Shown here in pieces: positions 57,015-64,000 of a DNA stretch of 64,000 nucleotides; within the stretch, counting starts at the first letter, position 1; every line of letters begins with the position of its first letter. This stretch comes from Proteles cristata cristata (Eukaryota > Chordata > Mammalia > Carnivora > Hyaenidae): the NCBI GenBank assembly GCA_017311185.1, contig JAESUZ010003880.1, positions 62,001-126,000 of the forward strand, written 5' to 3'. Under the pieces are notes generated by a model that was not told where the DNA came from, ran no database searches, and saw only the letters and a list, made by a program, of their open reading frames with translations. A program made the translations under genes and the position numbers.

Positions 57015-57625
57015 CTGCTGTATTGCCTCTCACAGAGATGGCATCTGATCAACATTTCACTTTTTCACGATTTTTCATTGAATGGAATCATGCTGTTCAG
57101 TTATAGGCCACTTCCTGTTGAAGGAGGGTGAGGACCTTGCCATCATTGAAATAGATTTTTAGTAACAACTAGGAATGTATTTGCAGAATACAGAAAAGAG
57201 AGTAGAGGCTAGTGTACAATTTTTTAGCTACATATGTGCTAAATTATATACTAGTATGCATACCTACTTAAAACTTACTGTGTAAGTAACATGTGTATTA
57301 TTTTTAGATATTTGATAATGTGGATAGCCCCAGAATAACTATGTTATATATTCTTTCCAAAAGTTTTTTTTCTTTTGAATCTTCTTTTCTGAATGTCATG
57401 TGAGGTATAATTCCTACACCTCTAAAATTTTAGATAAAATAATTTCCCTTGAGTGTAAATAAACAGCATTTCCCTCTTTGTCTCAAGAAGTTGAACTAAT
57501 AATTATTGCCTGAACTAATAATTATTGTCTGACTTGCCAGTAAGGCATGTTTAACTAAATTGCCTCCATATTCTTTATATGATCTTTTTTATTTTATTTT
57601 TTATATAATCTTTTTAAAACAAAAG
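57015..57625. other. Intronic sequence with a small tandem duplication
   Basis: TGAACTAATAATTATTG occurs twice in tandem at about 57492-57529 with one change between copies. Otherwise unrecognised. Confidence 0.5.
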
Positions 57626-57629
57626 TAGA

Positions 57630-57790
57630 GGGGTACCTGGGTGGCTCAGTTGGTTGAGCATTCAACTCTTGATTTCGGACTCAGGATTGATCCCTGCGCT
57701 GAGTGTGAAGCCTGCTTAAGATTCTCTCCTTCTGCTTCCCTCCCCAGCTCATATGTACTCTCTTTATCTCTCTCTCTTAAAAAAAAAAAA
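57630..57790 (+). mobile_element. SINEC long form, shortened, first of three
   Basis: Head GGGGTACCTGGGTGGCTC, middle partly lost, tail of A then G. Confidence 0.88.
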
Positions 57791-57798
57791 GGGGGTGG

Positions 57799-57990
57799 GG
57801 GTGCGCCTGGGTGGCTTAGTCGGTTAAGCATCCGACTTTCGCTTAGGTCATGATCTCGCAGTTCATGGTTTGAGCCCCGCGTCGGACTCTGTGCTGAGCT
57901 CAGAGCCTGGAGCCTGTTTCAGTCTGTGACTCCCTCTCTCTCTGACCCTCCCCTGCTCACGCTCTCTCTCTCTCTCCTAGGGGAAAAAAA
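57799..57990 (+). mobile_element. SINEC long form, uniform young type, second of three
   Basis: Has CTTAGTCGGTTAAGCA and CTCCTAG but lacks most of GACTGCCAG and the AAATAAATAAA tail. Confidence 0.9.
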
Positions 57991-57992
57991 TT

Positions 57993-58218
57993 AGGGGCAC
58001 CTGGGTGGCTCAGTGGGTTAAGCATCTGACTTTGGCTCAGGTCATGATCTCACCGCCCGAGAGTTCGAGCCCTGTATCAGGCTCTGTGCTGTCAGCTCAG
58101 AGCCTGGAGCCTGCTTTGGATTCTGTGTCTCCTTCTCACTCTGCCCCCGTCCCCCTCTCCCCCACTCACACTTTGTCTCTCTGTCTCTCAAAAAATGAAT
58201 AAATGTAAAAAAAAATTT
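57993..58218 (+). mobile_element. SINEC long form, third of three
   Basis: Complete copy. AAAGTAGA precedes the first and follows this third copy (57622-57629 and about 58227-58234). Confidence 0.9.
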
Positions 58219-58224
58219 TTTTTA

Positions 58225-59115
58225 ATTAAAGTAGATAGAAGAGAACCCTAGATTTTTCTCTTAATCTCCATATTGAGTCAGTTCTTTAAGCCAATGTTTG
58301 TTTGATACTAACCTACCTCTGCTCCCATCTTTCCTTCAATACTTCTACAGCTTTAATTTCCTTATAATATCTGGAGTAATAATCTCCTTTAATCATTCAT
58401 CCTTCCTCTGGGTCTGCCATTTCATATCCATCCGTAATTTATATAGCTGATCATGTCATTCTTCTCTACAGAATTCTTCAGTGAGTTTTATTGCCCATAG
58501 TCCCTGGAAGCAGGTTTGGGGATGATTACGGCAGGAAATTTTCCAGGTCTTAGGTACCAGTGAATGGGTCTAAAAGGGCATTTGGGGATGTGTGCAAGCT
58601 CCAGGTAACCACATTCCCTTGACTCTGCTGACTCCACATAATGGGAGAGGGTTAGAGCAGAGACCTCCTAAAAGTGTCAGGTCTGGGCCCTGGTGCTCTA
58701 GATTTAAAGGCAGAGCATGCTGTTGCTGTGTAAACTTTTGATGGCAGCAAGGATCAAAGCTAGGAAACCATTTAGGAGCCTTATTGCAGTAATCCAGGTG
58801 AGACTTGATTGTGGCTTGGACCAGGGTGAGAGCAGTGGAGGTAATAAATTGTCAGGTTCTAGATATATTTTTAAGATAGAGCCAACCATTTTTCCTGAAG
58901 GATTGATGTAGGGAGAGAAAAAAAAGGAGTCATGGATGAGATGTTTAATGTCAGTACCTGTAAGGACTTAGGATAATGGAGCATACTAATCATTGATGTC
59001 TTAATTTTGCCATTAGCAACTACTGTTGAATGCCAGGAGTTCTGATAGAATACTGTATTTGAACAGATTTTGGGCCTCAGGAAATTTTGAAGGAAGAGAA
59101 ATAAAATATGAGCCT
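58225..59115. other. Intronic sequence with old repeats
   Basis: 58290-58500 is CT-rich and perhaps L2-like. 58720-58930 (GCAGTAATCCAGGTGAGACT, TGTGGCTTGGACCAGGGTGA) is an ancient mammalian repeat that I cannot name, related to 32225-32560. Confidence 0.5.
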
Positions 59116-59118
59116 GAA

Positions 59119-59366
59119 GGGGTGTCTGGGTGGTTTAGATGGTTAAGTGTCCATCTCTTGATTTTGGCTCAGGTCATGGTCTCAAAGTTCATGAGTTGAA
59201 TCCCTGTGTCAGGCTCTGCACTGACAGCATGGAGCCTGCTTAGGATTCTCTCTCCCTCTCTCTCTGCCCCTATCCCTCTCATGCTTGCTCTCTCTCTCTC
59301 TCTCTCTCTCTTTTTCTCTCTCGTGCTCTCTCTCTCAAAATAAATAAACTTAGAAAATTTTAAGAA
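59119..59366 (+). mobile_element. SINEC long form
   Basis: AAAATATGAGCCTGAA at 59103-59118 and a similar AAAATGTGTGCCTAAA after. Expanded (CT)n. Confidence 0.9.
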
Positions 59367-59472
59367 AAAAATGTGTGCCTAAAATGTGTACATATGTAGT
59401 GTTGGGACTGGTCAGCCTTAAGTCCATATTCAGGATACACACTACATTTGAAAGTTAAGAAATGAAGGGGGA

Positions 59473-59689
59473 GGGGTGCCTGGGTGGCTCAGTCAGTTAA
59501 GTGTCCGACTTTGGCTCAGGCCATGATCCCACGGTTCATGGCTTTGAGCCCAGCATCAGGCTCTATGCTGACAGCTAGCTCAGAACCTGGAGCCTGCTTC
59601 TGATTCTGTGTCTCCCTCTCTCTCTCTGACCCTCCCCTGCTCACGCTGTCTCTCTCTCTCTCTCAAAGATAATAAAACATTAAAGAAAA
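59473..59689 (+). mobile_element. SINEC long form
   Basis: TTAAGAAATGAAGGGGGA ends at 59472 and recurs at about 59691-59708. Confidence 0.94.
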
Positions 59690-60240
59690 TTTAAGAAATG
59701 AAGGGGGAGAGGCTCTCTGATTGCTAGGAGATTTTACCAAAAAAAGGTGAGAAGGAACCAAAAATCAACTTCACCTTTGCAGTTTTCTTAGGTGCCTGTA
59801 GGTGGCACCTAAGTACCATTGAAATTCATATTGCTGCACTAAAATCTTTATTTTTATTTATTTTTAATTTATATTTAAATCCTAGTTAGTTAACATAGTG
59901 TAATATTGTTTTTAGGAGTAGGATTTAGTGATTCATCACTTACATATAACACCCAGTGCTCAACACAAGTTCCCTCTTAATACGGATCACCCATTTAGAC
60001 CATTACCTGCCCATATCCCCTCCAGCAGCCCTCAGTTTGTTCTCCATAGGTTAAAGAATTTCTTACAGTCTGCTTCCCTCTCTTTTTTCCCCCTTCTCCT
60101 ATATTCATCTGTTTTGTTTATTAAATTCCATTTACAAGTAAATCATAAGGTATTTGTCTTTTGTCTTTCACTGACTTATTTCACTAAACATAATACACTC
60201 TAGCTATATCCATGCCATTGAAAATTCCAAGATTTCATTC

Positions 60241-60637
60241 TTTTTTTTTTTTTTTTAAGAGAGAGAGAGCGTGTGTGCGCGCACACAAACAGGGATGGTG
60301 CAGAGTATCTTAAGCAGGCTTCACACCCAGCTCAACTCAGGACTCCAACTCACATGAAACTGAGATCATGACCTGAGCCAAAATCAAGAGTTGGACATCA
60401 GGGTGGCTGGGTGGCTCAGTCAGTTAAGCCATCTGACTCTTGATTTCAGCTCAGGTCATTATCTGAGTCATGAGATTGAGCCCTGAGTCAGGCTCCAGAG
60501 GAGCCTGCTTGGGATTCTCTCTCTCCCTGCCTCTCTGCCCCTGTCCTGCCATGTTCTCTGTCTGTCTCTCTCAAAATAATTTTTTTTTAAAAAAGAGTTG
60601 GATGCTTAACCAACTGAGTCACCCTTGTGCCCCTGAG
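60241..60637 (-). mobile_element. SINEC long form, interrupted
   Basis: Parts 60241-60398 and 60593-60637 form one minus copy inside the L1. AGATTTCATTC before, and AGATCTCATTC after. Confidence 0.87.
60399..60592 (+). mobile_element. SINEC long form nested in a SINE nested in an L1
   Basis: AAGAGTTGGACAT at 60386-60398, and AAGAGTTGGATG at about 60593-60604. Confidence 0.88.
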
Positions 60638-61341
60638 ATCTCATTCTTTTTGATGGCTGAGTAATATTCCATTGTTATATACACCCCACAACTTCATTAT
60701 TCATTCATCAGTTGTTGAACATTTGTGCTCTTTCTATAATCATTTGGCTACTGTTGATAATGCTGCTATAAACATTGAGGTATATAAACCCCTTTGAACC
60801 ACTATTTTTGTATCCTTTGAGTAAATACCTAGTCATGCAATTGCTGGATCATAGAGTGGTTCTATTTTTAACTTTTTGAGGAATTTCCATACTATTTTCC
60901 GGAATGGCTGCACCAGTTTGCATTTCTACCAACAGGGCAAGAAGTCTCCCCTTTCTCCACATTTTCACCAACACATGTTATTTCCTGTGTTAATTTTAGC
61001 CATTCTGACAGGTGTGAGGTAGTATCTCATCATGATTTTGATTTATATTTTCTTGACAGTGAGTGATGGTCATCTGGATGTTTTCTTTGGAAAAATCTAT
61101 TCATGTCTTCTCCCCATTTCTTAACTGGATTATTTGGTTTTGAGGGGGTTGAGTTTGATAAGTTATTTATAAATTTTGGATAGTATCTCTTTATCAGCTG
61201 CCCTAAAAAATCTAAAGTATTGATCATACTACATAAAATGTTCTGAGTGTTCTGCAACTAGGTTCCCACCTGTGACCTGAAATTTGTGTTTAATTTATGT
61301 TAATACAATGAAGAAAAAGTTTTTTGATCCCTACTTTTTTT

Positions 61342-61550
61342 TAAATTTTAAAAACATTTATTTATTTTTGAGGAGAGAGAGAGAGAGGTCATAGGCAGGA
61401 GGAGGGGCAGAAGGGGAGGGAGACACAGAATCCAAAGCAGGCTCCGAGCTTTCAGCACAGAGTCCAATGCGGGGCTGGAACCCACAAACCTTGAGATCAT
61501 GACCTGAGCTAAAGCTGGATGCTTAACTGACTGAGGCACCCAAGCACCCC
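61342..61550 (-). mobile_element. SINEC long form
   Basis: GATCCCTACTTTTTTT before, and GCATCCCTACATTTT after. Confidence 0.9.
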
Positions 61551-61602
61551 AGCATCCCTACATTTTAACTAGATTTTGGTTTAATGTTTTTATTTTATTT
61601 TA

Positions 61603-61803
61603 AAGATTTTATTTTTTTTTAATTTTTATTATTTTAGAGAGTGAGAGAAAGCATGAGTTGGGGAGAGGGGCATAGGGAGGGAGAGAGAGAACTTGAGCAG
61701 GTTTCACACTCAGTGTGGAGCCTGTCTCGGGCCAATCCCATGACCCTGGGATCATTCAGCTGAAACCAAGAGTGTTCAACTGACTGAGCCACCCAGGCCT
61801 CCC
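61603..61803 (-). mobile_element. SINEC long form, diverged
   Basis: Ends GAGCCACCCAGGCCTCCC. Sits in front of, or in the tail of, the short copy that follows. Confidence 0.85.
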
Positions 61804-61822
61804 TACTACCTTTATTTTTATT

Positions 61823-61935
61823 TATCTATTTTTAAAGATTTTACTTTTAAGTAATCTCTATACCCAGTGTGGGGCCCAGACTCACAATCCTGAGGTCAAG
61901 AGTTGCACACAACCTACTAAGCCAGACAGATGCCT
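61823..61935 (-). mobile_element. SINEC short form
   Basis: TTTTAAGTAATCTCTATACC and GCCAGACAGATGCCTC. Confidence 0.83.
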
Positions 61936-61939
61936 CTAT

Positions 61940-62405
61940 TTTTAGATCCTGGTAGCAGAAGCCTTCGTGACTCTAACTGATAAAGGAACATGTTTCTGGG
62001 TCAAAACCACATAGGTTTTGTTTGATTATGTTGGGATGGTTTTTTTTTTTTTTTCGTTTTTAGAATAAGCTTATGATTTCAGATAGTGCATAGGTCCACC
62101 AGAATGTAAAAGTTTATTATATTGTCATCCATTTCATATTTTTCTTTTTTTCTTCACTTACATATCCTCACACATTCCTGAGAGGCAATTCAAACACAAA
62201 AGCATTCTCTTTTTCTGTCTTTCTCCCTTCTTAAGGTAAACTGTCAAGTGTATCAAATTCAAAGTATGTTATAGAGCCATGGATTAAAGGTCATTATTGA
62301 TTTACTAGTGGAAAACTAAATTTATAATGGTAATTATGTAGAATATTAATGTGATTTATTTAAAAAAAATAGGATATTATAGAATATTAAGATTTGTTCA
62401 TTATA
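61940..62405. other. Intronic sequence, nothing recognised
   Basis: T run of about 16 at 62039-62054; otherwise nothing. Confidence 0.5.
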
Positions 62406-62407
62406 TT

Positions 62408-62775
62408 GGCATCTGGATGGCTCAGTCAGGTAAACATCTGACTCTTTTTTTTTTTAATTTTCTTTAAATGTTTATTTATTTTTGAGAGACAGAGAGAGAT
62501 AGAGCCTGAGTCAGGGAGGAGCAGAGAGAGAGGGAGACACAGAATCTGAAGCAGGCTCCAGGCTCTGAGCTGTCTGTACAGAACCCGATGCAGGGCTCAA
62601 ACTCATGGACTGCAAGATTGTGACCTGGGCTGAAGTCAGACACTTAACCGACTGAGCCACCTAGGTGCCCCTAAACATCTGACTCTTAATCTCAGCTCAG
62701 GTCTCGATCTCAGAGTTTAAGCCCCATGTTGGGCTCCACACTGGGTGTGGATCCAACTTTAAATATTTTTTCCAC
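62408..62775 (+). mobile_element. SINEC short form, interrupted
   Basis: 62408-62446 and 62688-62775 join into one plus-strand copy: head GGCATCTGGATGGCTCAG, then CTTAATCTCAGCTCAGGTC. Confidence 0.88.
62447..62671 (-). mobile_element. SINEC long form nested in a short SINE
   Basis: Perfect duplication TAAACATCTGACTCTT at 62431-62446 and 62672-62687. Confidence 0.95.
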
Positions 62776-63000
62776 TATAACTACCATTATAGCTACCATT
62801 TATTGGGGAATTTACTGTGTATTAAATATTTCGTATTTTCAATTTTTCATTGAAGTTGGTATGACTTTTTCCTGTTTTACAGAAGTTTAGAGAAGTTAAA
62901 ATGTTTGCTCAAATCAAATATATAATAGTATGTTGCAGAGGTAGAATTCATACTTCTAAGGGTTTGTTTCAGAACACATGTTATTAACTATGATTATGCC
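62776..63000 (-). repeat. MIR element
   Basis: ACCATTTATTGGGGAATTTA, TTTTACAGAAGTTTAGAGA and GCAGAGGTAGAATTCATAC follow antisense MIR order. Confidence 0.75.
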
Positions 63001-63500
63001 TTAGTAGCAATTTGGATAGGGGTCTCAGAATATAGACATTAGTGAGATATATTTGAGTCTTGCCAGCCCTAATTTTTAAGAAAAGGAATGTAGTTCTTTA
63101 AACCGCACTCAGCTATTGGTTGAAAGGATAGATCTTATTCTAGTTCATTGAAAAGAGGTCACTGCCCCCTTTCTACCAGTAGTAAATGGTGGCAGAAAAT
63201 TAAAAACGGTTTTTAAAGGGAACCCATTAGAGAAAGTTAAGCATGTATTTTTTTAGAGCAAGGCAGATGAGAGATTAGAGACCTTCAGAGCAAAAGAAAA
63301 GTGAGAACTGCCTATGGTGTTATGACAGGCGGCCCACAAATTGGGAGCAAAGGAAGCAAATTTATAAAATTATTTTTGGAAAAAAATACCTTATAAAAAA
63401 GAAAATACTGGCTTTTATTAAAAATTGATATTGTTCTGATTAGTTTTCAGATCTTTCAAGTATTGTGTACAGAGACTTGTTTGGATTATGTGTTTCTCAG
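63001..63500. other. Intron end before the USP44 coding exon
   Basis: No repeat seen. The last bases TTATGTGTTTCTCAG (63486-63500) form a pyrimidine-rich acceptor. Confidence 0.6.
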
Positions 63501-63513
63501 CTAGACTGAATAA
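63501..63513 (+). other. USP44 5' UTR part of the coding exon
   Basis: Thirteen bases between the predicted acceptor and the ATG. They end in TAA in the coding frame, so translation cannot begin further upstream in this frame. Confidence 0.6.
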
Positions 63514-64000
63514 ATGATAACAATGGATAAGTGCAAACACATTGGGCAGTTGCAGCTTGCTCAAGACCATTCCATCCTCAACCCTCAGAAATGGCATTGT
63601 ATGGACTGCAATACAACAGAGTCAATTTGGGCTTGCCTTAGCTGTTCTCATGTTGCCTGTGGAAGATATATTGAAGAACATGCACTCAGGCACTTTCAAA
63701 ATAGCAGTCATCCTGTTGCCTTAGAGGTGAATGAGATGTATGTTTTTTGTTACCTTTGTGATGATTATGTTCTTAATGATAATGCAGCTGGAGACCTGAA
63801 GTTACTACGAAGTACCTTAAGTGCAATCAAAAGTCAAAATTATCAGTGCACAACTCGTAGTGGAAGAGTTTTGCGGTCTATGGGTACAAGTGATGATACT
63901 TATTACGTACACGATAGCACCCAGTCTCTGCTTCAAAATGAAGATCAAATGTATACTGCTCTTTGGCACAGGAGAAGGATATTAATGGGTAAAATTTTTC
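63514..64000 (+). CDS. USP44: USP44, first coding exon (partial; runs off the window)
   Basis: USP44 is a nuclear deubiquitinase of the USP family, known in other mammals for the spindle checkpoint (Cdc20) and for removing ubiquitin from histone H2B. The window holds its first 162 codons. I chose ATG 63514 because it gives MITMDKCKH, parallel to the known MLAMDxCKH start, and an in-frame TAA lies directly before it (63511-63513). A second ATG is at 63523. The ZnF-UBP domain is complete: C7 and H9, C29 and C32 (WHCMDC), C41 and C44 (WACLSC), C49, H56, H60 and H66, C79 and C82 (FCYLCDDY). After it comes a linker with [10 protein letters not shown] and a [10 protein letters not shown] motif, near the window end. 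The frame is open to the last base with no stop or frameshift. The catalytic Cys and His boxes lie beyond the window. An acceptor (TTTCTCAG) at 63493-63500 leaves 13 bases of 5' UTR in this exon. Confidence 0.96.
   Translation, partial: MITMDKCKHIGQLQLAQDHSILNPQKWHCMDCNTTESIWACLSCSHVACGRYIEEHALRHFQNSSHPVALEVNEMYVFCYLCDDYVLNDNAAGDLKLLRSTLSAIKSQNYQCTTRSGRVLRSMGTSDDTYYVHDSTQSLLQNEDQMYTALWHRRRILMGKIF

Larger units (their letters stand above)
59848..61200 (-). mobile_element. 5'-truncated LINE-1 3' end, antisense, with nested SINEs
   Basis: Antisense 3' UTR text starts at about 59870 (CTAGTTAGTTAACATAGTG) and ORF2 C-terminal text runs to about 61195. It is interrupted at 60241-60637 by a SINE that itself contains a SINE. 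Frames are broken throughout. Confidence 0.9.
48378..63500 (+). other. Presumed USP44 intron 1
   Basis: From the donor GTGAGT at 48378 to the acceptor TGTTTCTCAG at 63491-63500. It is filled with SINEs, an L1 part and unique sequence. The borders are predicted from splice consensus only. Confidence 0.5.

Noticed and set aside
63542..63724. 60-codon plus-strand frame at the USP44 exon
   Set aside because: Out-of-frame shadow of the USP44 coding sequence.

Overview
This is a piece of a mammalian nuclear genome, from a feliform carnivoran (the cat, hyena, mongoose and civet group). The clearest sign is the large number of tRNA-Lys-derived SINEs of the SINEC type, recognisable by a GGGGCGCCTGGGTGGCTC head, a CT-rich middle and an AAATAAATAAA tail. 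I count about 80 copies on both strands. The exact species cannot be told from this window. Almost all of the DNA is intergenic or intronic and built from interspersed repeats. No bacterial-style gene, operon or CRISPR array is present.

The one host gene I recognise is USP44, a ubiquitin-specific protease, on the + strand. A CpG island at about 47.93-48.90 kb carries GC boxes, a CCG-repeat tract, an ATF/CREB-like palindrome, a YY1-like AAGATGGCCGC and a good splice donor at 48378. It is the best candidate for the USP44 promoter and a mostly non-coding first exon. After an intron of about 15 kb, an acceptor at 63500 leads into the first coding exon (ATG at 63514). That exon encodes the N-terminal ZnF-UBP zinc finger and runs off the right edge. 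The peptidase domain lies outside the window. The first ~48 kb would then be sequence upstream of USP44 (the USP44-NTN4 interval, if order is as in human).

The upstream region contains, left to right: an old ERVL-class pol remnant (1-1620, minus); an old antisense L1 holding an FXYD4-like retrocopy with an uninterrupted 88-codon frame (about 5.0-5.5 kb, minus); a near-full-length but disabled L1 with target-site duplications (11814-17171, plus); an HNRNPA1 processed pseudogene split by two SINEs (19.65-21.49 kb, plus); a 5'-truncated antisense L1 (24.2-26.05 kb); an antisense fragment of 18S rRNA (36.93-37.30 kb); and a hairpin-forming inverted repeat (42.92-42.99 kb). Inside the presumed USP44 intron are more SINEs, a 35-bp L1 insertion with perfect target duplications (55979-56020), a G-rich tandem repeat and another antisense L1 3' part (59.85-61.2 kb). 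Ancient MIR and L2-like fragments fill part of the rest.

The SINEs fall into three visible groups: a short form (about 100 bp), a common long form, and a very uniform long form with CTTAGTCGGTTAAGCG heads and CTCCTAGAAATAAATAAA tails, probably the youngest. Nested insertions give a relative time order at several sites. I found no previously undescribed multi-gene system. The points most worth checking are the FXYD4-like open retrocopy, the 18S rRNA fragment, the predicted USP44 upstream ORF ending in an ATGA overlap, the 42.9 kb hairpin and the micro-L1.
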